Positions 1 through 8,978 of a stretch of 64,000 nt of DNA are shown here, piece by piece. Source of the DNA: Microbacterium sp. CGR2 (lineage in GTDB: Bacteria > Actinomycetota > Actinomycetes > Actinomycetales > Microbacteriaceae); assembly GCF_003626735.1 (NCBI RefSeq), contig NZ_RBHX01000001.1, positions 1,054,001 to 1,118,000 on the forward strand. Reading direction: 5' to 3'. The translations under genes and the position numbers were made by a program. Under the pieces are notes generated by a model that made no database searches, was not told where the DNA came from, and saw nothing but the letters and a program-made list of their open reading frames with translations. Each line of letters starts with the position of its first letter. The stretch's first letter is position 1.

Positions 1-215
1 GGGTGCCCGAGGATCTCTCCGTCGCCGGATTCGACGGGATCGCGGTCGACGGTCTCGCCGACGTGACACTCACCACGAGCGTGCAGCCCGCCGTGGAGAA
101 GGGGCGTGCGGCTGGAGAGCAGGTCGCGCGGATGCTGCGCGGTGAGCCCGGTGAGACCCAGCACCTCACGTGTCGGTTCCGTCCAGGCACGACCACGGCT
201 GAGCCCCGCAGCTGA
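1..215 (+). CDS. LacI-family transcriptional regulator, 3' end only
   Basis: Only the last 70 or so residues lie in the window; the gene begins to the left. The stretch PEDLSVAGFDGIAVDGLADV followed by a TTSVQP segment is the usual ending of the LacI/GalR periplasmic-binding-like sensor domain: the 'vaGFDg' strand, then a line about target and partner contacts, then a helix with GRAAGEQVARML. The DNA-binding domain and effector pocket cannot be seen, so neither the inducer nor the target can be named. It converges with the membrane protein at 222-1721, whose stop is only seven bases away. Confidence 0.85.
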   Translation, partial: VPEDLSVAGFDGIAVDGLADVTLTTSVQPAVEKGRAAGEQVARMLRGEPGETQHLTCRFRPGTTTAEPRS

Positions 216-221
216 TGGTGC

Positions 222-1721
222 TCAGCTGCGCTGCGGACCGATCGGCAGCGTGACGGCGCCGAAGTCGAGGATGCGGTAGCGACCGCAGTCGACGATCTCC
301 TCGGGGACGGCAGGCCGGGGAAGCTGCCACGGCACGGTCTGCGCGTCCTCGACGAGGAACGACACCTCACCGACCGCGAAGTCGTGGCGGTTCACCAGCC
401 ATGCGTAGCCGCGCAACTGATGGTCGACCTGCACGAGGCGCGCAGGATCGTCGAGGTGCAGCTTCGGCAGGCGCACGGTCCAGAACTGCCCGGCGCCGGT
501 CCGTCCGGACGCGTCCACCCAATTCGTCACGCACGTGAGGTCCTGGTCCGCGGCCGTCGCCGCTCCCGCGACCCGCGGCACACTCAGCGCGGTTCCGATC
601 ACGGCCAGCGCGGCCAGCACCCCCACCGACGCTCGTGCCACCCGTCGCGGCAGCGGCACCGCACGTGGACAGGCGACGAGGGCGAGCACCGGAGCGAACG
701 CCGCCGGCTGCAGGTACCTGGCGGCGTGCGTTCCCAGCGCGATCGCTCCGATGACGACCACAGCCGGCATCACCCAGGCGATCGAGGCCACCAGGCGAGA
801 CCCGGAGTGCTCCGCCCGCACGGTGCGGACGACCGCCCACGCCAGGAGCGCCAGCGACAAGAGAACGCCCAGCGTGCCGAGCGGTGTCGCGAGTCGATCG
901 CCGAAGAGCTGCGAGTAGTAGGCCAGCGACTCCCTCCACAACTCGGGTCGGGCGTAGCCGGTGCCGGCGTTGGCGATCCATGCTTCGAAAGGAATACGGA
1001 CGATGAATCCCACCACCGTGCCCGAGAGCAGGATGCCGAGGAGCGTCAGCATCCGCCGCTTCTCCGCCGACCTGACTGTCGCCAGGAGAAGGACCACCGT
1101 GAGGGGAACCGTTGCCCAGACCGCGTACAGCGGGTTGGACAGTGTCGACACCGCAGCCACCGCGGCGAGTATCACCAGACGCCACGCGCCGCCCCGAGGA
1201 TCGTCGAGGGCGCGCCGTACGAGCCCGACCGAGAGGACGACGGCGATGACCGTCGCCGAGTAGTAGGTGGTGGTCGATGTCAGGGATGCGAGTTCCAGAG
1301 CGTCGCGAGAGGCCGACGTCTCGGTCGCGGCGACGGCCGAGAACGCGACGAGTGCCGCCAGGGACCACGCCACCGGCGCGGTGCCGCTGCGGCGCCGACC
1401 GGCGACCAGTCGCACCGCCCCGTAGAAGGCGACGAGGTTGATCACCGCATTCATGGCCAGGATGCCGTTGACGTCGAACGGCAGGAGGAGGTCGAGGGCG
1501 GTGAAGAGCGCCGTCTCGGGCAGGAAGAGGACGCTGGACATCGCCCACCCGAGTGGTTCGCCGGAGAGCAGCGAGCGGGCCGACAGCGCCACGATCAGCG
1601 AGTCGCCGTCGCGGAACAGCAGCTCGGCACGGTCGGACGCCGCAACCTGCCCGGTGAGTATGACCGCGACCGCCAGCGCACCGACCCAGCCGGCCAGTTC
1701 CCGCATCCACGCCCCCCGCAT
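222..1721 (-). CDS. polytopic membrane protein, possibly GT-C-like, function unknown
   Basis: About 499 residues with roughly ten hydrophobic segments, then a soluble C-terminal part of about 120 residues starting near the TCVTNWVDASG stretch, presumably outside the membrane. The N-terminal topology, with a FRDGDSL loop after the first membrane helix, and the long helical core followed by an extracytoplasmic tail recall GT-C type glycosyltransferases, but no diagnostic DxD or ExD site could be assigned. I do not recognise the family. The start is placed at the ATG whose first base is 1721 (MRGAW); a second ATG five codons on (1706) is equally possible. Longer open sequence upstream overlaps mrpA and has no coding character. 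Confidence 0.6.
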   Translation of the reverse strand: MRGAWMRELAGWVGALAVAVILTGQVAASDRAELLFRDGDSLIVALSARSLLSGEPLGWAMSSVLFLPETALFTALDLLLPFDVNGILAMNAVINLVAFYGAVRLVAGRRRSGTAPVAWSLAALVAFSAVAATETSASRDALELASLTSTTTYYSATVIAVVLSVGLVRRALDDPRGGAWRLVILAAVAAVSTLSNPLYAVWATVPLTVVLLLATVRSAEKRRMLTLLGILLSGTVVGFIVRIPFEAWIANAGTGYARPELWRESLAYYSQLFGDRLATPLGTLGVLLSLALLAWAVVRTVRAEHSGSRLVASIAWVMPAVVVIGAIALGTHAARYLQPAAFAPVLALVACPRAVPLPRRVARASVGVLAALAVIGTALSVPRVAGAATAADQDLTCVTNWVDASGRTGAGQFWTVRLPKLHLDDPARLVQVDHQLRGYAWLVNRHDFAVGEVSFLVEDAQTVPWQLPRPAVPEEIVDCGRYRILDFGAVTLPIGPQRS

Positions 1722-1842
1722 GCGACAACTCTGGCACGCTCTGTTCACTCGCCGGAGCGGAGGGGCCCAGCGCACCGGTAAACTCGAAGGACACCCGCCC
1801 GCCTGAGCCGTATGGCCGACGAGCCCCGAGGGAGCCGCGCAT

Positions 1843-4803
1843 ATGCTGACTCTCCTCGCCGTGTTCCTTCTCGGATCGCTGCTGATGCCCGTGCTGGTGC
1901 GGTGGTTGGGGTCGATGGCCTTCGCCGTCGCGGCACTCATTCCGGCCGCGGCATTCATCCATGCGCTGGTGCTGACACCACAGGTCATCGACGGCCCCGC
2001 ACCGTTGGTCGCCATCTCCTGGATCCCACAGCTCGGGCTGAATCTCTCCATGCACATGGACGTGCTGGCGTGGGTCATGACCCTGATCGTCACCGGTGTC
2101 GGGTCGCTCGTCCTGCTCTACTGCCGCTGGTACTTCCTTGACGACGCTGCCGGCATCGGCGGTTTCGCCGGAGTGCTCCTCGGTTTCGCCGGCGCGATGT
2201 ACGGGCTCGTCCTCACCGACGATCTCGTGGTGCTGGTGATGTTCTGGGAAGTCACGAGCATCCTGTCCTATCTCCTCATCGGGCACTATCGCCGTCGCGC
2301 CGCGAGCCGTCGTGCTGCCCTGCAGGCCCTGCTCGTGACCACGCTGGGCGGGCTGGTGATGTTCGTCGGCGTCGTCCTCCTGGTGGTGGATGCCGGCACG
2401 TCGAGCATCCGGGAGATCCTCGAACTCGCACCGACCGGACCCATCGTCGACGCCGCCGTCGTGATGCTCCTGATCGGTGCCGTCAGCAAGTCGGCGCTCT
2501 TCCCGTTCCACTTCTGGCTCCCCGGCGCGATGGCCGCTCCCACCCCCGTGAGCGCCTACCTCCACGCCGCCGCGATGGTGAAGGCCGGAATCTATCTGAT
2601 CGCCCGCTTCGCCCCCATCTTCGCGTTCAGCGCGCCATGGCGACCGATCGTCATCTCGCTCGGCATCCTGACGATGCTGCTCGGGGGCATTCAAGCGCTG
2701 CGCGAGACGGACCTCAAGCGTGTCCTCGCGTTCGGCACGGTCAGCCAGCTGGGGTTCCTCGCTGTCGTCACCGGGTACGGGACCCAGGCCGCCGCGCTCG
2801 CCGGACTCGCCCTCGTGATCAGTCACGCTCTCTTCAAGTCCGCGCTGTTCCTCATCGTCGGCGTGATCGACCGCCAGCTCTCCACCCGAGACATCACGGA
2901 ACTCTCCGGGGTCGGTCGTCAGGCTCCGGTCATGGCGACCGCGGCATTCATCTCGATAGCGTCGATGGCCGGCGTCGCGCCGACCATCGGATTCGTCGCC
3001 AAGGAGTCCACGCTCACCGCGCTCCTCGACGATGCCCAGGGTGGCTCGCCCTGGGGGTTGATCGCGATCATCGGTGTGGCACTCGGGTCCATGCTCACCG
3101 CGGCATATGGGGCACGCTTCCTCTGGGGGGCGTTCTGGACCAAGCGGGACGCGCAGGGGCAGCGGATGCCGGACACCGCCTGGCCCGACCCGCCCGTCGG
3201 CTTCCTCTCCGCTCCGATCGTCCTCGCCGGAGTCACGCTCGCCGCAGGGATCGGCTCCTCCGCGCTGGACATTCCGCTGCAGGGTTACGCCCTCACTGCG
3301 GCTCCGGGGCTGGATGCCGCGGGCGAGGCCGTCGAGGGTCCCGGCCACCTCGCCCTCTGGCACGGATTCGAACCGGCGCTGGGCATCTCGGTCCTCACGA
3401 TCGTGCTCGGGCTCGGTCTGTTCGTGCTGACCCGGCGCACCGGCTGGGACCGCAAGTCGAGGGTGCTCCCGTTCACCGCTGCCGATGCCTACTACCTCGT
3501 CATGCGCGGGATCGACCGACTCTCCGTGCTCAGCACCACACTCACCCAGCGTGGTTCGCTCCCCGTCTACGTCGGCACGATCTTCGTGGTCTTCGTCGCC
3601 GCGGAGGCGACCGCGCTGATCGCGAGTGACGTCGACCGATACAACCTCTCGGCCTGGCACACGCCCGCTCAGATCGCCGTCGCGCCCATCATGGCCGCTG
3701 CCGGACTCTTCGCGGTCCGAGCACAGAAGCGGTACACCGGCGTCGTGCTGGTCTCGGTCACGGGCCTCGGGATGGTCGTGCTGTTCGCGACCAGCGGCGC
3801 GCCCGACCTTGCCCTCACCCAGATCCTCGTCGAGACCGTCACGATGGTGGCGTTCGCCCTCGTGCTCCGCCGGCTTCCCGCGCGGATGGGCCAGCACAAC
3901 GCCTCCGTCGGCCGCATACCTCGTGCGCTGCTCGCGATCGGGGTCGGTGTGACGATGGCCTTCGTGGCGGTGGTCGCGACCCAATCCCGCATCGCGGAGC
4001 CGATCTCGACGGCGTTCCCGAGGCTCGCCTACGACATCGGGCACGGCAAGAACGTGGTCAACGTCGCCCTGGTGGATATGCGTGGGTGGGACACGATGGG
4101 CGAGCTGTCCGTGCTGGTGCTCGCGGCGACCGGTGTCGCCTCCCTCGTGTTCGTCACACATCGCGCCGACCTGCTCGCCGCCACCCACACGCTGCCGCGG
4201 GCGACACGGAAAGCCGCTCGCAGCCGGCCGCTCGTGGAGACGACCGACGGCATCCGATTCCAGACGTCGGAGAACGAAGACAGCCCGCGTGCCTGGCTCG
4301 TCGGCGGGCAGAGGATGAAGCCCGAGAATCGGTCGATCCTGCTCGAAGTGATCGTCCGCATCCTCTTCCACACCATCATCGTGGTCTCGATCTTCCTGTT
4401 GTTCGCGGGCCACAACCTTCCCGGCGGCGGCTTCGCCGGCGGTCTGGTCGGTGGGATGGCGCTCGTCATGCGTTACGTCGCCGGTGGTCGCTGGGAGCTG
4501 GGCGCTGCGGCGCCGACGGACGCCGGCCGGCTCCTGGGTGCCGGCCTGATCCTCGCCGTCGGCACGGCGGTGATCCCCCTGTTCTTCGGGCTCGCCCCGC
4601 TCACCAGCAACTTCTGGGAATGGGAGATCCCGGGCATCGGCCACATGGAGTTCGTCACATCCACGATCTTCGACATCGGCGTGTACCTCGTCGTGATCGG
4701 ACTCGTCCTCGACGTGCTTCGCAGCCTGGGCGCCGAGGTCGATCGACAGGCGTCCGTGCGGGCGACGTCGAACCCGACAGCACACGGGGAGGTGGCCCGC
4801 TGA
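1843..4803 (+). CDS. mrpA: Na+/H+ antiporter subunit A fused to MnhB domain
   Basis: Large subunit of the Mrp multisubunit cation/proton antiporter in the cytoplasmic membrane, 986 residues. The N-terminal half is a NuoL/ND5-like proton channel with the lysine-bearing KSALFPFHFWLPGAM segment near residue 215 and a second conserved stretch LKRVLAFGTVSQLGF near 290. After residue 590 there is the MrpA C-terminal (DUF4040-like) region with GAPDLALTQILVETV. From about residue 830 the protein is a complete MnhB domain, recognisable from the FAGHNLPGGGFAGGLVGG motif. The A/B fusion explains why no separate mrpB exists. ATG at 1843 has GAGGGAG upstream. Its stop overlaps mrpC by one base. Confidence 0.95.
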   Translation: MLTLLAVFLLGSLLMPVLVRWLGSMAFAVAALIPAAAFIHALVLTPQVIDGPAPLVAISWIPQLGLNLSMHMDVLAWVMTLIVTGVGSLVLLYCRWYFLDDAAGIGGFAGVLLGFAGAMYGLVLTDDLVVLVMFWEVTSILSYLLIGHYRRRAASRRAALQALLVTTLGGLVMFVGVVLLVVDAGTSSIREILELAPTGPIVDAAVVMLLIGAVSKSALFPFHFWLPGAMAAPTPVSAYLHAAAMVKAGIYLIARFAPIFAFSAPWRPIVISLGILTMLLGGIQALRETDLKRVLAFGTVSQLGFLAVVTGYGTQAAALAGLALVISHALFKSALFLIVGVIDRQLSTRDITELSGVGRQAPVMATAAFISIASMAGVAPTIGFVAKESTLTALLDDAQGGSPWGLIAIIGVALGSMLTAAYGARFLWGAFWTKRDAQGQRMPDTAWPDPPVGFLSAPIVLAGVTLAAGIGSSALDIPLQGYALTAAPGLDAAGEAVEGPGHLALWHGFEPALGISVLTIVLGLGLFVLTRRTGWDRKSRVLPFTAADAYYLVMRGIDRLSVLSTTLTQRGSLPVYVGTIFVVFVAAEATALIASDVDRYNLSAWHTPAQIAVAPIMAAAGLFAVRAQKRYTGVVLVSVTGLGMVVLFATSGAPDLALTQILVETVTMVAFALVLRRLPARMGQHNASVGRIPRALLAIGVGVTMAFVAVVATQSRIAEPISTAFPRLAYDIGHGKNVVNVALVDMRGWDTMGELSVLVLAATGVASLVFVTHRADLLAATHTLPRATRKAARSRPLVETTDGIRFQTSENEDSPRAWLVGGQRMKPENRSILLEVIVRILFHTIIVVSIFLLFAGHNLPGGGFAGGLVGGMALVMRYVAGGRWELGAAAPTDAGRLLGAGLILAVGTAVIPLFFGLAPLTSNFWEWEIPGIGHMEFVTSTIFDIGVYLVVIGLVLDVLRSLGAEVDRQASVRATSNPTAHGEVAR

Positions 4804-5333
4804 TGGACGTCTCGCTCACCCTGATCGTCGTGATGGCGGTGCTGTTCGCGTGCGGCGTCTACGCGATGCTCGAGCGCAGCCTCACCCGTGTGCTGATCGG
4901 GTTCCTGCTGTTGGGAAACGCCACCAATCTCCTTCTGCTCATCGTGATGGGCGTACCCGGAGCCGCGCCGTTCTACGGCGTGGAAGGGGAAGTGAGCGAT
5001 CCGCTCCCACAGGCGCTCACCCTCACCGCCATCGTGATCACGTTCGCCGTATCGGCGTTCCTCCTCGCCCTGATCTACCGTTCGTGGCAACTCGGTCAGG
5101 CTGACATCGTCCTCGACGACGAGGCCGACATCGCCCTGCGTGCCCGTACCGACGCCGACGAAGACGTCATGGACGACGAGGCGGATGCCGATGACGAGGC
5201 GACCACCGACTTCGTCGGAGTGCAGACCGCGCCGATCACGGTGTTGCAGATGCGTGACCACCCCGCCATCGATGACGATGCGCCGTTCGACGCGCAGGAT
5301 GCACCGACCGAGGGAACGGAGGACCGGCCATGA
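4803..5333 (+). CDS. mrpC: Na+/H+ antiporter subunit C
   Basis: NuoK-like subunit of the Mrp antiporter, 176 residues, with three membrane helices in the first 100 residues (LIGFLLLGNATNLLLLI in the second; LPQALTLTAIVITFAVSAF in the third). The last 70 residues form an acidic tail rich in Asp and Glu (DEADADDEATTD) that the usual 110-120 residue MrpC lacks; it probably lies in the cytoplasm and its role is unknown. The ATG overlaps the mrpA stop as TGATG and the stop overlaps the mrpD start, so the operon is translationally coupled. Confidence 0.93.
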   Translation: MDVSLTLIVVMAVLFACGVYAMLERSLTRVLIGFLLLGNATNLLLLIVMGVPGAAPFYGVEGEVSDPLPQALTLTAIVITFAVSAFLLALIYRSWQLGQADIVLDDEADIALRARTDADEDVMDDEADADDEATTDFVGVQTAPITVLQMRDHPAIDDDAPFDAQDAPTEGTEDRP

Positions 5334-6883
5334 CCGCGCTCGTCCCCCTGCTCGTCGCCCTTCCGCTGCTCGGCGCGGCCGTCACCCTCATCTTCGGACG
5401 GAACGCGCGGTTGCAGGTGTTCGTCACCATCGCGACCCTCGCGGCGGTCTCGGTCATCGCGGCCGTCCTGCTCGTCGTCGTCGACGTGGGTCAACCGCTG
5501 GCTGTCTCGGTGGGCGGATGGCCGGTGCCGTTCGGGATCGTGCTCTACGTGGATCGCCTCGCGGCCCTGCTCGTGCTCGTCTCGAGCATCGTGCTCCTGG
5601 CGGTGCTGCTGTTCTCCGTCGGTCAAGGAGTCGCAGACGGCATAGAAGAGACGCCGACCTCGATCTTCAACCCGTCGTACCTGATCCTCGCCGCCGGAGT
5701 CTTCAACGCCTTCATCGCGGGCGACCTGTTCAATCTCTACGTCGGCTTCGAGATCCTGCTGGTCGCGTCATACGTGCTGATCACTCTCGGCAGCACCGAG
5801 TCGCGCATCCGCACCGGCGCCGTCTACATCGTCGTGTCGCTCGTCTCCTCGATCCTCTTCCTCGCCTCCATCGCGATGATCTACGGGGCGCTGGGCACCG
5901 TGAACATGGCGCAGATCGCCGAACGGATGGCGGAACTCCCCCAGGAGACGCAGCTCGTGCTGCACCTGATGCTGGTGATCGCGTTCGGTATCAAGGCGGC
6001 GATCTTCCCCGTCTCCTTCTGGCTTCCCGACTCCTACCCGACCGCCCCCGCGCCGGTGACGGCGGTCTTCGCCGGCTTGCTGACGAAGGTCGGCGTCTAT
6101 GCGCTGATCCGCACCGAGACCCAGCTCTTCGCCTCCAACAGCATCGACACCGTCCTGCTCATCATCGCGCTGGCGACGATGATCGTCGGCGTGCTGGGCG
6201 CGGTCGCGCAGGCGGAGCTGAAGAGAATCCTGTCGTTCACGCTGGTGAGCCATGTCGGTTACATGATCTTCGGGCTTGCCATCGCCACGCCGGCCGCGAT
6301 CGGCGCGACGGTGTACTACATCGTGCACCACATCGTCGTGCAGACGACGCTCTTCCTCGCCGTCGGCCTCGTGGAACGTCGAGCAGGCAGTACGTCGATC
6401 CTGCGGGTGAAGGGGCTTCTCAAGGTCGCCCCGGTGATCGCCGTGCTCTACTTCGTTCCGGCGATCAACCTCGGCGGTATTCCCCCGTTCTCCGGGTTCA
6501 TCGGCAAGTTCGCGCTGTTCGAGGCCGCGGCATCCGTCGGCACACCGCTGATGATCACTCTCATCTTCGGCGGCATCGTGACCTCGCTGCTGACGCTCTA
6601 TGCGCTGATGCGTGCCTGGAACCTGGCCTTCTGGCGAGAAGAAGAGGATTCCGTCGAAACCGACGGCCGCATCTCCCATCTCGGCAACGCCCCCGCGGCG
6701 GACGAACAGCAGAAGACCCGCCGCATCCCCAAGATCATGACCCTCGCGACGGCGGGAATGGTGAGCGTGACTGTCGCGCTGACGATCTTCGCGGGCCCGC
6801 TCTATGCACTCTGCGACCGCATCGGCGCGGCTCTCCTGGAGCCGGTCAGCCTCGTGCAGCTGGAAGACGAGGTGAACGGATGA
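5330..6883 (+). CDS. mrpD: Na+/H+ antiporter subunit D
   Basis: Second NuoL/M/N-like channel subunit of the Mrp complex, 517 residues and about 14 membrane helices. The conserved channel segment FGIKAAIFPVSFWLPDSYPT lies near residue 220 and the AELKRILSFTLVSHVGYM segment near 300, both with the lysines expected for proton transfer. Length and order agree with the family. The start forms an ATGA overlap with mrpC and the stop an ATGA overlap with mrpE, so the subunits are made in step. Confidence 0.95.
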   Translation: MTALVPLLVALPLLGAAVTLIFGRNARLQVFVTIATLAAVSVIAAVLLVVVDVGQPLAVSVGGWPVPFGIVLYVDRLAALLVLVSSIVLLAVLLFSVGQGVADGIEETPTSIFNPSYLILAAGVFNAFIAGDLFNLYVGFEILLVASYVLITLGSTESRIRTGAVYIVVSLVSSILFLASIAMIYGALGTVNMAQIAERMAELPQETQLVLHLMLVIAFGIKAAIFPVSFWLPDSYPTAPAPVTAVFAGLLTKVGVYALIRTETQLFASNSIDTVLLIIALATMIVGVLGAVAQAELKRILSFTLVSHVGYMIFGLAIATPAAIGATVYYIVHHIVVQTTLFLAVGLVERRAGSTSILRVKGLLKVAPVIAVLYFVPAINLGGIPPFSGFIGKFALFEAAASVGTPLMITLIFGGIVTSLLTLYALMRAWNLAFWREEEDSVETDGRISHLGNAPAADEQQKTRRIPKIMTLATAGMVSVTVALTIFAGPLYALCDRIGAALLEPVSLVQLEDEVNG

Positions 6884-7473
6884 GAGACACCCGTCGACAC
6901 CTCTGGCGCGACGTCCGCCTGCAGTTGCCGTTCCTGGCTTGGCTCGTCGTGCTGTGGATGCTGCTGTGGGCGCAGTTCACGCCGCTGGCCTTCCTGACCG
7001 GGCTCGTGGTCGCCGTCTTCGTCACGCGAGTCTTCCGTCTCCCCACTGTCGCCCTCTCGGGACGGGTCAACCTCTGGTACGCGGCGCTGTTCGTCGGGAG
7101 GTTCCTCTTCGCCGTCCTGCGCGGCGCGCTGTCCGTGACCGCGCAGGTCTTCGACTTCCGCCGTCAGCCGGGAACGGCGATCGTCGCGGTACCTCTCAGA
7201 TACGCCGACGACCTGGTGATGACCCACGTCGCTGTCACAGCTTCACTGATCCCCGGCTCGCTCATCGTCGAAGCCGATCGCGACCGACGGATCCTCTACC
7301 TGCACGTCATCGGTGTGCGGACCACTGCGGATGTCGACAAGCAGCGCGCGGGAGTGCTCCGCTGGGAGCGCCGTATCGTGCGAGCGCTGGGCGACCCCAC
7401 GCAGTACCGTGCCCTCAAGGCCGACGAGCGGGCCGCAGCCGGCAAGGCGTCGATGAAGGGGGCCGATAGATGA
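6880..7473 (+). CDS. mrpE: Na+/H+ antiporter subunit E
   Basis: MrpE of 197 residues. Two or three membrane helices at the N-terminus (LPFLAWLVVLWMLLWAQFTP, then a second around residue 70) are followed by the soluble MnhE domain with MTHVAVTASLIPGSLIVE, the family hallmark. MrpE is needed for assembly of the complex in studied systems. The C-terminal tail is charged and extends a little beyond the usual length. The ATG is the ATGA overlapping the mrpD stop; a longer frame upstream only shadows mrpD. Confidence 0.92.
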   Translation: MRDTRRHLWRDVRLQLPFLAWLVVLWMLLWAQFTPLAFLTGLVVAVFVTRVFRLPTVALSGRVNLWYAALFVGRFLFAVLRGALSVTAQVFDFRRQPGTAIVAVPLRYADDLVMTHVAVTASLIPGSLIVEADRDRRILYLHVIGVRTTADVDKQRAGVLRWERRIVRALGDPTQYRALKADERAAAGKASMKGADR

Positions 7474-7739
7474 ACATCCTGCTTCTGACGATCTCGATCG
7501 TCTTCGGCATCGCCGCCATCCTCACGGTGGTGCGCATCGTGCAGGGGCCCTCGATTCTGGACCGCGCGGTGGCATCCGACGTGCTGCTCACCGAGGTGAT
7601 GTGCGTGATCGGCGCCGAGATGGCCATCAACGGGCACACCCGCAACATCCCGGTGCTGTTGATCATCGCCGCGATCGGAGTCTTCGGGTCGATCTCGGTC
7701 GCCCGGTTCGTGGCGCGAAGGGACAACACGACATCATGA
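7470..7739 (+). CDS. mrpF: Na+/H+ antiporter subunit F
   Basis: Small membrane subunit of 89 residues with three helices. The RIVQGPSILDRAVASDVL stretch after the first helix is typical of MrpF (MnhF). It overlaps mrpE by ATGA and mrpG by four bases, completing the A-C-D-E-F-G order seen in actinobacterial Mrp operons. Confidence 0.93.
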   Translation: MNILLLTISIVFGIAAILTVVRIVQGPSILDRAVASDVLLTEVMCVIGAEMAINGHTRNIPVLLIIAAIGVFGSISVARFVARRDNTTS

Positions 7740-8125
7740 ACGTCTTCGGTCTGGTGATCCCGGATGCCGTCATCGATGCGACGGTCCTCATCCTCATCCT
7801 TCTGGGGGCCATCCTGTGCCTTTCGGCGGCGGTCGGGCTGCTTCGTTTCCGCGATGTGCTCTCCCGTCTGCACGCGGCCACGAAACCACAGGTGCTCGGG
7901 CTCGTGCTCATCTGCATAGCCATCGCCCTGTCGCAGCGTTCAGTGAGCGGTTTCCTGGTCGGGCTCGCTCTGGTCGCGCCGGTCGTCCTGATGCAGTTCG
8001 CCACCGCACCGCTGTCGGCGCATATGGTCGGGCGCCAGGCGTATCGCAACGGTACCGCCGATCAGCGGGGTCTCGTCGTCGACGAACTGGCCGAGTCGAA
8101 GCAGACCCCGCCCGCCGCGGGCTGA
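7736..8125 (+). CDS. mrpG: Na+/H+ antiporter subunit G
   Basis: Last subunit of the Mrp operon, 129 residues, three membrane helices. The sequence GLLRFRDVLSRLHAATKPQV is the MnhG signature. The tail after residue 105 is hydrophilic. The gene starts with the ATGA that ends mrpF. Downstream, 61 bases separate it from the convergent hydrolase gene; no clear hairpin was seen there. Confidence 0.93.
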   Translation: MNVFGLVIPDAVIDATVLILILLGAILCLSAAVGLLRFRDVLSRLHAATKPQVLGLVLICIAIALSQRSVSGFLVGLALVAPVVLMQFATAPLSAHMVGRQAYRNGTADQRGLVVDELAESKQTPPAAG

Positions 8126-8186
8126 GTCATCCCCGCACCATCCGGTGCGCTCGCCTGCTCTCGTGGAACCAGACGCCTCAGACGCC

Positions 8187-8948
8187 TCAGACGCGGCCGA
8201 CGAACTCGTGGATCAGGCGTGCTGCGGGCTCCGAGTCGTTGATCAGGGTCCCGTGACCGTGGTCGGGGATGACCTCCAGGTCGGCACCGGGAATCGCGTC
8301 GATGATCTCCCGACACCAGCTCATCGGAGCGAGCGGGTCGTCTTCGCCACGCAGCACGAGCACAGGACAGTCGATCCGGACGAAGGCATCCTCCGGCTCG
8401 TGCACGATGGTCGCACGGATCTTCCGCAGCAGATGCGGTCCGCCGCGGAGATACTCGCGCGCGCCACGCCAGATCACCAGTGGTCGCTCACCCACGAGAT
8501 CGACGAGAAGGTACCGCGCCTGCGCCCAGATGTTGCGGGTCGCCTTGTTCACGGTGGGGCCGGCGAGCACGACGGCTTCGACGAGAGACGGATGCCGGGC
8601 GGCGAGCTCAGCCGCGATCTGACTTCCCATCGAATGTCCGATCACCACCACCGGGCCGGCATCGACATGTCGCAGGTACGCCGCGACGAAGTCCGCGTGC
8701 CGCTCCATCGTGAAGGTGCGCTCGGGCTCGGGTGCTTCGCCGAACCCGGGCAGGTCCATCGCGATGACACGACCCCGCAGGCGCTGCGCCAGGTCGAGGT
8801 ACACGCTGCGTCCCATGCCGATGCCATGGAGCAGGAGGAAGGTGTGGTCGCCGTCGCCGAACGTCTCGGTGATGAGGGTCGCCCCGCTGCGCTCGAATTC
8901 GAGCAGTGTGACCGGGGTGCCCTTCGGGGCGAGATAACTGGATGGCAC
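8187..8948 (-). CDS. alpha/beta-fold hydrolase
   Basis: Soluble hydrolase of 253 residues with the oxyanion HGIG motif at residue 41 and the nucleophile elbow GHSMGSQ, which puts the catalytic serine at 106. The acid is probably Asp204 in RGEDDPLAP and the base His230 or His232 in PDHGHGT. Substrate cannot be told from sequence; the family includes esterases, lipases and haloperoxidase-like enzymes. It follows the penicillin-acylase gene on the same strand by 30 bases, so the two may be cotranscribed. Confidence 0.85.
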   Translation of the reverse strand: MPSSYLAPKGTPVTLLEFERSGATLITETFGDGDHTFLLLHGIGMGRSVYLDLAQRLRGRVIAMDLPGFGEAPEPERTFTMERHADFVAAYLRHVDAGPVVVIGHSMGSQIAAELAARHPSLVEAVVLAGPTVNKATRNIWAQARYLLVDLVGERPLVIWRGAREYLRGGPHLLRKIRATIVHEPEDAFVRIDCPVLVLRGEDDPLAPMSWCREIIDAIPGADLEVIPDHGHGTLINDSEPAARLIHEFVGRV

Positions 8949-8978
8949 CCGTCAACGGTAGTCGAGCTGCCTCCGAGG

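Noticed and set aside
367..4785. A 1472-codon open frame on the minus strand across the Mrp operon
   Set aside because: It is the high-GC antisense shadow of mrpA: highly charged, no domain, no ribosome binding site, and mrpA is certain.
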